64,000 bases of DNA from NCBI RefSeq assembly GCF_030295915.1, contig NZ_AP027361.1:248001-312000 (forward strand), in the 5' to 3' direction. The notes under the pieces are model-generated. The model saw only the letters and a list, made by a program, of their open reading frames with translations, was not told the DNA's origin and made no database searches. Both the position numbers and the translations under genes were made by a program. Position 1 is the first letter of the stretch, and the number at the start of each line of letters is the position of its first letter. Of this stretch, positions 1 through 8,062 are shown piece by piece. The DNA is from Thalassotalea sediminis. GTDB taxonomy: Bacteria > Pseudomonadota > Gammaproteobacteria > Enterobacterales > Alteromonadaceae.

Positions 1-540
1 GAAGTGACTGAGCTATATAAGTTGAAAGAGCAATTTAGAAAACAGGCAAACACTGATTCTCTTACTGGCTTGTTTAATCGTCGATATTTTGTTGAACATG
101 CTGAACGTGAATTCAAAAGGGCACAACGAAATGGAAAACCATTAACCGTTATTTCAATTGATATTGATCACTTTAAAGATATTAATGATAAGTATGGTCA
201 TCCAGTTGGCGATGAAGTGCTGGTTGAGGTAAGTAAGCAGTTACTCCCTAATTTGCGCAGTGAAGATGTGCTTGCGCGAATTGGTGGCGAAGAGTTTGCT
301 ATTGTGCTGCCAGATACCGACTTGCAACAAGCCAGTCACATTGCTGAAAGAATTCGCCACCAACAAGATTGCATTCGTATTAAAGGCAATTGGCAAGGTG
401 AATTAAATGTACAAGTGAGTGTTGGTGTAGCCATTAAACTAGACGATGATAGTAACTTTGATGTGTTATTTTCTCGTGCAGACAAAGCATTATATATGGC
501 GAAAAATAATGGACGTAATCAAGTTTTTTGTCACAATTAG
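1..540 (+). CDS. Diguanylate cyclase, GGDEF domain (C-terminal part)
   Basis: This frame is open from the first base, so the gene begins before the window and only its last 179 codons are seen. They form a complete GGDEF domain, which makes cyclic di-GMP from two GTP. Counting from the GTG at 4, the opening motif DSLTGLFNRR lies at residues 18-27, the metal/substrate motif DIDHFKDINDKYGH at 53-66 and the active-site GGEEF at 94-98. An RSED at 85-88, exactly five residues before GGEEF, fits the RxxD inhibitory site for product feedback. All key residues are present, so an active, product-inhibited enzyme is expected. The sensory domain upstream is not visible. Confidence 0.93.
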   Translation, partial: EVTELYKLKEQFRKQANTDSLTGLFNRRYFVEHAEREFKRAQRNGKPLTVISIDIDHFKDINDKYGHPVGDEVLVEVSKQLLPNLRSEDVLARIGGEEFAIVLPDTDLQQASHIAERIRHQQDCIRIKGNWQGELNVQVSVGVAIKLDDDSNFDVLFSRADKALYMAKNNGRNQVFCHN

Positions 541-599
541 CGAATAACCTACGTTGTTCCGTACTTGTTCCAATATCAAAATCAGTTGTATGAGCACTC

Positions 600-1124
600 T
601 TAGGGTCTGTTATTGATAGATAGCTATACCCATTTTTCTCACCCCTTATTTTTAAATGTATTTGTTTATTTTTGCCCTCGAAATTGCATCAATTAGCGGG
701 GTAACGTTGAACTGATTTATCTCTTTATAATCAACCTTATAAATTCTATTGCTTTTAACTTATTTAGCTGCTTGTTATCGATTTAAACTCCCCAATTAGG
801 CAAACAGGCTTGGTAAATTTGCAGAGAATTTGCTTATACGTGACCTTTTTGTGACGGCTGTCTTAATTCTGTCACGCTGCTGTTATCTAAAGTTAACAAG
901 CGAGTCATATTTGTTCCATCGCAATGTCATTTTCCTCTTTTAATATCTGCGCTTTGATGTCAGCGCACATTAATTTGTTTAGCTGAACCCAAAGGGCAGC
1001 GTTTTTGTCATTTTTACATCGTTATTGCTTTTTCATGTGGAACAACCACACATTAATCGCAATGCCTTGTCTAAGTACCAATAAACTACTGCAAAAATAA
1101 ACACAAAAGTTCAACAGACCCTAA
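600..1124. repeat. 12-bp perfect inverted repeats bounding a 525-bp non-coding stretch
   Basis: TTAGGGTCTGTT at 600-611 is matched by its exact reverse complement at 1113-1124. Everything between is non-coding, AT-rich and holds the Pho box. The ends look like the terminal inverted repeats of a small non-autonomous element, but no transposase remnant or clear target duplication is visible. A related half-copy, TTAGGGTCTATT, occurs near 14101. The pairing could also be chance. Confidence 0.35.
858..886 (+). promoter_or_regulatory. Pho box: three PhoB half-sites in 11-bp phase
   Basis: Three 7-bp half-sites lie in direct repeat with 4-bp spacers: CTGTCTT (858-864), CTGTCAC (869-875) and CTGTTAT (880-886). 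The first two together differ from the E. coli Pho box consensus at only two or three positions. A -10-like TCATAT lies at 905-910. The site is about 260 bp before two alkaline phosphatase genes, so phosphate-starvation control by PhoB is the natural reading. Confidence 0.8.
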
Positions 1125-1148
1125 TAATAATTATTTAAGGAAGGAATT

Positions 1149-2732
1149 ATGAGCTCTAAATGGGTTTCACTTTCAGTTATTCCATCTTTTTTGTTTAGCT
1201 CAATAGCATATTCAGATGTTATTCCAAGCATTCAAAAACAGAGTAACTGGTATACACAAGCACAAGCCAAGGTGCTAGATAAAACTAAGTTAACAACAAG
1301 TACAAATGCTAAAAATGTGATTTTGTTTGTTGGTGATGGTATGGGTATTTCTACGCTTACAGCTGCACGTATATTGCAAGGGCAGATGGCTGGTAAGTCA
1401 GGTGAAGAAGGTTATTTAAGCTTTGAAACTTTTCCTTATTCTGCACAAGTAAAAACGTATAACACAGATGCACAAACCCCTGATTCTGCTGGAACCATGA
1501 CAGCAATGATGTCAGGCGTCAAAACGGATGCGGGTGTTCTCGGCGTAAATGAAAATATTGAACGTGGTGATTGTGCGAGTGTAAAGGGTAATGAATTGAT
1601 AACAGCGGTCGAACTTGCTGAAATTAAAGGCATGTCCACGGGTATTCTTTCTACGGCTCGTATTACACATGCAACGCCAGCGGCTGCTTATGCAAAGTCT
1701 GCCGATCGTAATTGGGAAGATATCTCGGATATGCCTAACACTGCTGTTGACTTGGGCTGTGAAGACATAGCCTCACAACTGGTGAATTTTGAGAAAAATC
1801 TTGAGCAGAGATTTCCAGGTATAGATGTTGATGGCATTGACTTTGCGATGGGTGGTGGTCGCCGTCATTTTCTGCCAAAAGATGAAGCATATAATAGTGC
1901 AGACGCTAGAAGTGCAGTAGAAGGTGATCGCACCGATAATCGAGATTTAACTGCTGAATGGCAAACCATGTACCCTAATGGTACTTACGTTATGGACAAA
2001 GCAGGTTTTGACGCGATTGATACAGAAACTACTGAGCGTGTCTTTGGTTTATTTAATGAGTCTCATATGAATTATGAAGCCGATAGAGAAAATGATATAT
2101 CTGGCGAGCCTAGTCTGAGTCAAATGACTGAAAAAGCGATTGACGTGCTAAGTAATAACGATAAAGGTTATTTACTTGTTGTTGAATCGGGTCGAATAGA
2201 TCATGGTCATCATGCAGGTAGTGCATACAATGCGTTAACCGACACTCTTGAATTTGCTAATGCTGTTCAAAAGGCAATTGACTCAACCAACCCTGAAGAA
2301 ACCTTGATTCTTGTTACTGCAGATCATAGTCACGTTTTTACCATTGCTGGGTATCCAAAACGTGGTAATCCTATTCTTGGAAAAGTGGTTAATGTTGGTG
2401 CTACAGAGCCAGCCCTAGCAGCAGATGGCATGCCATATACAACACTTGGTTATACCAATGGATTAGGTTTTCGTAATTTACAAACGGAAACCGATGCTGA
2501 TCAAAGTTACAACGACTCGGCCATTGCTGGGCGTCAAGATTTAACGACTGTTGATACGACTACGTCAGGCTTTCATCAAGAAACGACTGTTCCAATGGGA
2601 TCCGAAACACATGCCGGTGAAGACATTTCACTTCATGCTCACGGGCCTGGAGCACATTTTGCTCAAGGAGTTGTGGAGCAAAGCATCGTTTTTCACATCA
2701 TTAATAAATCACTTGGCTTAATTGGCAACTAG
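1149..2732 (+). CDS. Alkaline phosphatase, exported
   Basis: This 527-residue PhoA-superfamily enzyme hydrolyses phosphate monoesters outside the cytoplasm. A signal peptide covers about residues 1-22, ending SSIAYS. Metal and catalytic motifs are intact: DGMG at 63-66, the nucleophile serine in PDSAGT (Ser113), ITHATPAAAYA near 172-182, ESGRIDHGHH at 346-355 and TADHSH at 390-395. The start has a strong ribosome site (AAGGAAGG). It is the first gene of a pair; the second phosphatase starts 11 bp after its stop and is closely similar over the whole catalytic domain. A Pho box upstream implies induction by phosphate limitation. The symbol is left blank because several PhoA-like subfamilies fit. 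Confidence 0.93.
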   Translation: MSSKWVSLSVIPSFLFSSIAYSDVIPSIQKQSNWYTQAQAKVLDKTKLTTSTNAKNVILFVGDGMGISTLTAARILQGQMAGKSGEEGYLSFETFPYSAQVKTYNTDAQTPDSAGTMTAMMSGVKTDAGVLGVNENIERGDCASVKGNELITAVELAEIKGMSTGILSTARITHATPAAAYAKSADRNWEDISDMPNTAVDLGCEDIASQLVNFEKNLEQRFPGIDVDGIDFAMGGGRRHFLPKDEAYNSADARSAVEGDRTDNRDLTAEWQTMYPNGTYVMDKAGFDAIDTETTERVFGLFNESHMNYEADRENDISGEPSLSQMTEKAIDVLSNNDKGYLLVVESGRIDHGHHAGSAYNALTDTLEFANAVQKAIDSTNPEETLILVTADHSHVFTIAGYPKRGNPILGKVVNVGATEPALAADGMPYTTLGYTNGLGFRNLQTETDADQSYNDSAIAGRQDLTTVDTTTSGFHQETTVPMGSETHAGEDISLHAHGPGAHFAQGVVEQSIVFHIINKSLGLIGN

Positions 2733-2743
2733 GGGAACTGACA

Positions 2744-4567
2744 ATGAAAAGGTTAACATATATATCTCTATCTATTGCTGTAGCACTCGTTGGTTGTGAT
2801 GGTGACGATGGCAAAGACGGTACTAATGGTGTATCGGGTGTAAATGGATTAAATAGTCTTGTAAGCCAAACGTTTGTGCCGGTTGGTCATGAAACATGTA
2901 GAAATTCAGGCGTCAGAATTGACTCTGGTATTGATGAAAATGGCAACGGCACACTTGATGATGCTGAAATTGACGCGAGTGAATTTGTTTGTGCGCCTGC
3001 GAATACAGACGTAGCTGGCGGTAGCGCAGATACTACCATGAATAATCCGTGGTTTAGTGCTGGTGAGCAACATATTGCTCAAGTCCGAAGTGATAGGGCA
3101 TCTTTGACCAATGCCGCGGGTAAGGCAAAAAATGTCATTCTATTTGTCGGCGATGGCATGGGAATATCCACAGTTACAGCGGCGCGTATTTTAGCGGGTC
3201 AAAAAATGGGTAAAATGGGAGAAGAGCATCAATTAAGTTTTGATAAGTTTCCGTATTCAGGTTTCGCAAAAACATACAATGTTGATGCTCAAACGCCAGA
3301 TTCTGCAGGTACAATGACGGCAATGATGTCTGGTATTAAAACAGATGTCGGTGTAATTGGTGTAGGGGAAGGTATTAGTCGAGGTAATTGCGACTCAGTA
3401 TCGGGTAATGAACTTGTTACCGCGCTTGAACTGGCAGAGATTGCAGGGAAGTCTACCGGTGTTATTTCTACTGCTCGAATAACACATGCTACACCTGCTG
3501 CTACATATGCAAAATCAGCTGATCGTAACTGGGAAGATAATTCCGATATGCCAGCAGATGAAGCGGCAAAAGGCTGTGAAGATATTGCTTCGCAACTTGT
3601 TAATTTTGAAGCTAACCTAGAAGCAAGATTTTCAGGTTTAGATGTTGATGGTATTGAGGTTGTTTTAGGTGGTGGACGCCGTCATTTCTTACCTAAAGAC
3701 GCTGCTTTTAATAGCGCAGATGCAACGAGCGCCGTTGAAGGTGATCGTACAGACAGCAGAGATCTGACGGCAGAATGGCAAGCAAGTTACCCAACGGGAA
3801 ATTATGTTATTGACCGTAATGGTTTTAATGCATTAAATGCCGAGACAACAGAAAAAGTTTTTGGTCTGTTTAACGAGTCACACATGCACTACGAAGCAGA
3901 CAGAGAAAATGACATTGCCGGTGAGCCAAGTCTTAGTGAAATGACAGATAAGGCGATTGATATATTAGATAATAATCAAGACGGTTACTTCTTAATGGTT
4001 GAATCAGGGCGTATTGATCATGGCCATCATGCAGGTAATGCTTACAATGCTTTAGAAGATACCATTGAATTTGCCAAAGCTGTGCAATCGGCGGTTGATG
4101 CCACTGATCCAGAGGAAACGTTAATCATTGTTACCGCTGATCATAGCCATGTATTCACTATGGCTGGATATCCAAAGCGTGGTAATCCTATCTTAGGTAA
4201 AGTGGTTGGCGTAGGCAGTGAAGAGCCTACACTTGCCGCAGATGGTATGCCATACACTACCTTAGGTTATACAAATGGCCTTGGTTTTAAAAATCTAGGT
4301 ATGGAAACAGACGCTGATGCTGGTTATGCGCACCCTTACGTAAACACGCGTCAAGATTTAACGACTGTTGATACAACGACACCTGGCTTTCATCAAGAAG
4401 CGTTAATACCTATGGGCTCAGAAACACATGCAGGTGAGGATGTTGGTGTTTATGCGACAGGACCTGGCGCACATTTAATTACAGGGACTAATGAACAAAG
4501 CCTTATTTATCATGTTATTAATCATGCCTCAGATTTGGTTAATAAAGCCGAGGCTGCGTTAAACTAA
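2744..4567 (+). CDS. Alkaline phosphatase, predicted lipoprotein with N-terminal acidic domain
   Basis: This 607-residue paralogue of the preceding gene carries the same catalytic motifs (VGDGMG, PDSAGT, ESGRIDHGHH, TADHSH), so the pair is a tandem duplication. It differs at the N terminus. A lipobox (VALVGC, Cys18) replaces the cleavable signal, followed by a Gly/Asp-rich collagen-like stretch and a module with a calcium-loop-like DENGNGTLDDAEID near residues 64-77. The residue after the lipid Cys is Asp, which in E. coli is an inner-membrane retention signal; whether that applies here is unknown. It is probably co-transcribed with the soluble phosphatase under PhoB. The terminator at 4589 ends the unit. 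Confidence 0.92.
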   Translation: MKRLTYISLSIAVALVGCDGDDGKDGTNGVSGVNGLNSLVSQTFVPVGHETCRNSGVRIDSGIDENGNGTLDDAEIDASEFVCAPANTDVAGGSADTTMNNPWFSAGEQHIAQVRSDRASLTNAAGKAKNVILFVGDGMGISTVTAARILAGQKMGKMGEEHQLSFDKFPYSGFAKTYNVDAQTPDSAGTMTAMMSGIKTDVGVIGVGEGISRGNCDSVSGNELVTALELAEIAGKSTGVISTARITHATPAATYAKSADRNWEDNSDMPADEAAKGCEDIASQLVNFEANLEARFSGLDVDGIEVVLGGGRRHFLPKDAAFNSADATSAVEGDRTDSRDLTAEWQASYPTGNYVIDRNGFNALNAETTEKVFGLFNESHMHYEADRENDIAGEPSLSEMTDKAIDILDNNQDGYFLMVESGRIDHGHHAGNAYNALEDTIEFAKAVQSAVDATDPEETLIIVTADHSHVFTMAGYPKRGNPILGKVVGVGSEEPTLAADGMPYTTLGYTNGLGFKNLGMETDADAGYAHPYVNTRQDLTTVDTTTPGFHQEALIPMGSETHAGEDVGVYATGPGAHLITGTNEQSLIYHVINHASDLVNKAEAALN

Positions 4568-4588
4568 CGTATTAAATAAAGTTGTCAT

Positions 4589-4634
4589 AAAAAGTTGGTA
4601 TAAGGGGTAATAACATCCTTTTACCAACTTTTTC
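4589..4634 (+). terminator. Rho-independent terminator after the phosphatase pair
   Basis: A stem of about 17 bp with one mismatch pairs 4589-4605 with 4617-4633 and ends in a T-run. It stops transcription of the phosphatases just before the next gene, whose start codon follows within 20 bases. Confidence 0.75.
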
Positions 4635-4647
4635 TATGAGTAACACA

Positions 4648-5331
4648 ATGAAATCGACGCTTCTCATATTCGTTTTATTCTTTAACGTAAATGCAGTATT
4701 AGCTGCTGCCTGTAAACAAAACCCTTCGCAATTAATTGCACATTATCGTGTCACGGAAGGTGATTCACAACATCAAAAGTTGACCTTGGCGCGGTTTAAC
4801 AATCAAGCTGGTCAATTTTATCATGATAAAAACTATGGTGATTGGTGGAGTAAGTCATCAAATTCGCACTTAATGCTAACGCGATATTTTCCTGCCTTTA
4901 AAAAAGCAATTGAATACCAACCGAGTGAAATAAAGTTAGAAGCTTCAGAGAACACATGGCAAAAACAATGGCAGATGATATCTGACCAATTTATTGCCAA
5001 AATGACGCCACAGCATATTGAAAGTAAAGGATGTTTACGAGTTGAAATGCTGACGCTGAAAGAGCATGACGTTGAATATATCTTGCATTGGTTGCCTATG
5101 TTACGTTTAGTTGAACAGTTAGAAGTCGTGTCAAAAGGGCAAGTACTCAAGAGCTGGCAGTTGATAGCACTGAATGATCAACCTGCTGACGTGCAACAAT
5201 ACGTTAAGAATCTATCAACATACCAAACAATTGATTATGCCGATATTGGCGATAATGAAGCTGATCCATTTCTAGCAAAAATGATCCATCAAGGGTTTAA
5301 AGCGACAACGTCGACTGAGCATATCCATTAA
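4648..5331 (+). CDS. Exported protein of unknown function
   Basis: I do not recognise this 227-residue protein. It has a clear signal peptide (hydrophobic LLIFVLFFNVNAVLA, cleavage near AAAC) and a mostly polar mature part with Cys residues near both ends of the N-terminal half, suggesting a periplasmic protein. I prefer the ATG at 4648 because GAG lies 7 bases before it; an in-frame ATG at 4636 would add four residues (MSNT) but sits in the terminator T-run. The position between a Pho-regulated pair and an iron-uptake gene does not settle its role. With a terminator just upstream, its own promoter is not obvious and read-through may express it. Confidence 0.65.
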   Translation: MKSTLLIFVLFFNVNAVLAAACKQNPSQLIAHYRVTEGDSQHQKLTLARFNNQAGQFYHDKNYGDWWSKSSNSHLMLTRYFPAFKKAIEYQPSEIKLEASENTWQKQWQMISDQFIAKMTPQHIESKGCLRVEMLTLKEHDVEYILHWLPMLRLVEQLEVVSKGQVLKSWQLIALNDQPADVQQYVKNLSTYQTIDYADIGDNEADPFLAKMIHQGFKATTSTEHIH

Positions 5332-5426
5332 GGTACTGCTGCAATAACAGCTCATTTTAGTGCTGAATTTCACGCCGATATATCCAATTTTTAAATGTAA
5401 GCGTTTTCCTTTATAAAAATAAATGT

Positions 5427-5446
5427 AAATGATATTGATTCTTATT
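5427..5446 (+). promoter_or_regulatory. Fur-box-like site upstream of the TonB receptor
   Basis: The stretch 5427-5446 reads as three tandem hexamers close to the Fur unit NAT(A/T)AT: AATGAT, ATTGAT, TCTTAT. It matches about 11 of 19 positions of the E. coli Fur consensus. It sits 60-80 bp before an outer-membrane receptor gene, the usual place for iron repression. Confidence 0.5.
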
Positions 5447-5505
5447 CTGTTGAGTGTTTTAATTGCGCCAAATTATTATTTGTGACTTGATAAGGGTTTC
5501 ATCGC

Positions 5506-7674
5506 GTGAATCTTCAAACTTTAAAACCGGCACACATTGCGTTAGCAATTTCTGCTGCAGTTTCAATAAATGCTCAAGCAAATGACAATAACGATATGGA
5601 GCATTTAACTATCTTCGGTAGTGAACATCGAATTAATGATACGCCAGGTAGTGCACATGTATTATCAGAAAAAGAGTTAGAGAAGTTCGATTACAGCGAT
5701 ATTATGCGCACGCTGACATCAGTACCAGGTGTTTATGTATTAGAAGAAGATGGTTACGGTCTTCGTCCAAACATTGGTATGCGCGGGACAGGGCAAAACA
5801 GAAGTGAAAAAGTTACCGTTATGGAAGATGGCGTATTAGCGGCGCCAGCCCCCTATGCTTCTCCGGCGGCATATTACTTCCCTACGGCAGGTAGAATGCA
5901 ATCCATTGAAGTACTAAAAGGTACCTCAAGCGCAATGTATGGCCCACGTACTACAGGTGGTGTTATTAACTTTTTATCTCGTCAGATCCCCCAGGAAGAT
6001 TTTGCCGGTAAAATTGCGCTAAGTGCTGGTCAAGACGGTTATAGCAAAGTACATGGTTTTGTTGGTGGAACAGGTAAAAATATTGCGTCTGTATTCGAAG
6101 TATATCGATATCAAGCGGACGGTTTTAAAGACATCAATCATACAAACAAAGGTACAGGGTTTGTAAAGAATGATGTTATGACGAAGGTATTACTTCGCTC
6201 AGATGTTACTGCGGAATTTTATCAAGAGTTAGAAGTAAAATTAAAGTATGCGGATGAAGACTCAGATGAAACTTATATCGGTTTAACGTCGGCAGACTTC
6301 AATGCTAATCCTTATCAACGTTACTCTGCTTCTCAGCTAGATAATATGGCGACTGAACATAAGCAACTGCAGGTAAATCACTTAATTCAGCTTTCACCAC
6401 GTTTTGTTTTAGGGACCTCTGCCTATCATAATGATTTTAGCCGTAACTGGTATAAAACGAGCAAAATTGACGGAAAAAGCCTAGGTAGTGGGGGCGTTGA
6501 GATTGCAGCTCAGTTCGATCAAAACGCCGTTACAAATAATGAAATTGCCGTTGATGTAAAAGCAAATAACCGAGATTATTTGTCACAAGGGATCCAAACA
6601 GTGCTTGATGCAGATTTTGATGCCCATCAGGTCAAGTTTGGTTTGCGCTATCATGAAGATGAAATGGATCGATTCCAATGGGTAGATAAATATACCTTAA
6701 ATAGTGCCTATGATATGAGATTAACAAATGCGGGTATTCCGGGTACGGATTCAAACCGCATTGATAGTGCTAAAGCGTTAGCTATATATGTGCATGATGA
6801 ATATACCCTTGGTGACTTTATTATCAATGCCGGTTTGCGTTATGAAGACATGACAATCGAACGTCATGATTGGGGAAAATCTGACGTAGCGCGCACAGCA
6901 GCACCGACACACAAGAAAAATGACGTTGATGTGTTGTTACCTTCTTTAGCGCTAACGTATCGTATTAATGACGAGTTAATCGTATTAGGTGGCGTACAAA
7001 AAGGTTTTGCGCCGCCAGCACCAGGTAACGCTGATAGCGAAAATGAAGAAAGTATAAACTATGAGTTCGGTATTCGTTATCGCGATAGTGCATTTAATGG
7101 TGAAGCTATCGCGTTTATTTCAGATTATGACAATATGCATGGTAATTGTACCGCGAGTCAAAACTGTGATGATGAAAATATCGGAAATCAATACAATGCT
7201 GGCGAAGTATCAGTTTCTGGTATTGAAGTTAAAGCAGGCTATGAATTATCGACGTCTACTTTGACACTGCCTGTTGATATTACTTACACATTAACAGATA
7301 CCGAGTTTAATACGAGTTTTGATTCTGATTTCTGGGGCGGTGTTGTAAGTGGTGACGAGTTACCTTATGTACCCGAACAGCAACTGCAACTAACGGCTGG
7401 TGTTGTTGGTGATAACTGGCGCACTGACTTACTTGTTCGTTACCTTGCTGAAATGCGAACGAATCCGGGTCAGGGCACAATTATTACCGATGAAAAAATA
7501 GCGAGCCGTACTATTGTTGATGTGTCTGCAAGTTATAACCTTGATCAACGTCAAACGATCAAATTGAGCGTTGATAACTTATTAGATGAAGAATATATGG
7601 CCTCACGTACTCATGGCTCAATAATGGTGGGGAAACCGCGAACGTTAGCCGTAAGTTATCAATATAGCTTTTAA
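5506..7674 (+). CDS. TonB-dependent outer-membrane receptor, probable iron chelate uptake
   Basis: This is a 722-residue TonB-dependent receptor. A signal peptide ends near ANAQA (residues 20-25), followed by a TonB-box-like EHLTIFGSE. The plug domain runs from about 45 to 155 and contains NIGMRGTGQNRSEKVTVMEDG and IEVLKGTSSAMYGPRTTGGVINF. The rest is a 22-strand barrel of usual size that ends in aromatic Phe (SYQYSF). The plug resembles receptors for ferric dicitrate or similar chelates (FecA-like group), but the ligand cannot be read from sequence. The start is GTG with a weak ribosome site. A Fur-like site upstream and a possible Fur-regulated RNA downstream support an iron role. Confidence 0.88.
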   Translation: MNLQTLKPAHIALAISAAVSINAQANDNNDMEHLTIFGSEHRINDTPGSAHVLSEKELEKFDYSDIMRTLTSVPGVYVLEEDGYGLRPNIGMRGTGQNRSEKVTVMEDGVLAAPAPYASPAAYYFPTAGRMQSIEVLKGTSSAMYGPRTTGGVINFLSRQIPQEDFAGKIALSAGQDGYSKVHGFVGGTGKNIASVFEVYRYQADGFKDINHTNKGTGFVKNDVMTKVLLRSDVTAEFYQELEVKLKYADEDSDETYIGLTSADFNANPYQRYSASQLDNMATEHKQLQVNHLIQLSPRFVLGTSAYHNDFSRNWYKTSKIDGKSLGSGGVEIAAQFDQNAVTNNEIAVDVKANNRDYLSQGIQTVLDADFDAHQVKFGLRYHEDEMDRFQWVDKYTLNSAYDMRLTNAGIPGTDSNRIDSAKALAIYVHDEYTLGDFIINAGLRYEDMTIERHDWGKSDVARTAAPTHKKNDVDVLLPSLALTYRINDELIVLGGVQKGFAPPAPGNADSENEESINYEFGIRYRDSAFNGEAIAFISDYDNMHGNCTASQNCDDENIGNQYNAGEVSVSGIEVKAGYELSTSTLTLPVDITYTLTDTEFNTSFDSDFWGGVVSGDELPYVPEQQLQLTAGVVGDNWRTDLLVRYLAEMRTNPGQGTIITDEKIASRTIVDVSASYNLDQRQTIKLSVDNLLDEEYMASRTHGSIMVGKPRTLAVSYQYSF

Positions 7675-7712
7675 GTATTGATATACCTTTAAAAGGGTTA
7701 ATGTAAATGTTG

Positions 7713-7744
7713 AAAAACCTGGTTTTGTTTACCAGGTTTTTTTG
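7713..7744 (+). terminator. Terminator of the TonB receptor gene
   Basis: A perfect 11-bp stem (AAAAACCTGGT with ACCAGGTTTTT), a 7-nt loop and a run of T residues lie 39 bases after the stop codon. Confidence 0.9.
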
Positions 7745-7775
7745 TGCCTAATTAAACATAAAAAATGTAAATAAA

Positions 7776-7821
7776 AATAGTTCTCATTTGTATTGACAAA
7801 AAGAAGGTTCATTGCTAATAT
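7776..7821 (+). promoter_or_regulatory. Strong sigma-70 promoter overlapped by a Fur-like site
   Basis: A perfect -35 box TTGACA (7793-7798) is separated by 17 bp from a near-perfect -10 TAATAT (7816-7821). Immediately upstream, AATAGTTCTCATTTG (7776-7790) resembles the right half of a Fur box. No protein-coding gene follows in this direction; the promoter points into the structured stretch ending at the terminator 8027-8057. Confidence 0.7.
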
Positions 7822-7827
7822 ACAAAT

Positions 7828-8057
7828 CACTTGGTGTTAACCCTTAAATGTTTTTGCTCGCATAGCCAGAGTAAAAATATTAACAGCAAGTGTTTACATT
7901 AAAGTCAAAACGACTATTTGCCCTTACTGTATGCGTTTTGAGTCTTTAATGGTTTGATGTACCTACATGGGTACTTCTTTCCGGGAGTACGTGCGTAGTA
8001 TTGCTCTTCCTGCGTAAACGTATTTTAGCCCTGCTTAATTAAAGCGGGGCTTTTTTT
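7828..8057 (+). ncRNA. Candidate iron-regulated small RNA (RyhB-like in context)
   Basis: A consensus promoter and an intrinsic terminator bracket about 230 nt with no substantial open frame. The interior folds: TTAAAGTCAAAACG (7899-7912) pairs with 7934-7949 apart from a 2-nt bulge, and GTACCT/GGGTAC near 7959-7973 forms a second hairpin. The terminator T-run is on the plus strand, opposite to the converging gene at 8063, so it ends a plus-strand RNA. A Fur-like site over the -35 box and the neighbouring TonB receptor suggest an iron-starvation RNA. The segment 7996-8030 contains TATTGCTCTTCC and TATTTTAGCC, loosely like the RyhB core and pre-terminator region; this is a resemblance only. 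A 16-codon frame (7967-8017) lies inside. Confidence 0.55.
8027..8057 (+). terminator. Terminator of the candidate small RNA
   Basis: The stem AGCCCTGC/GCGGGGCT (8027-8034 with 8044-8051, one G-U pair) is followed by seven T. Its end lies 5 bases from the stop codon of the converging siroheme synthase gene. Confidence 0.85.
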
Positions 8058-8062
8058 AACTG

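Noticed and set aside
7061..7264. 67-codon frame within the TonB receptor gene
   Set aside because: Out-of-frame shadow of a well-supported gene.
7828..8057. Firm identification of the RNA as RyhB
   Set aside because: The sequence match is short and loose; only position, promoter and terminator support it.
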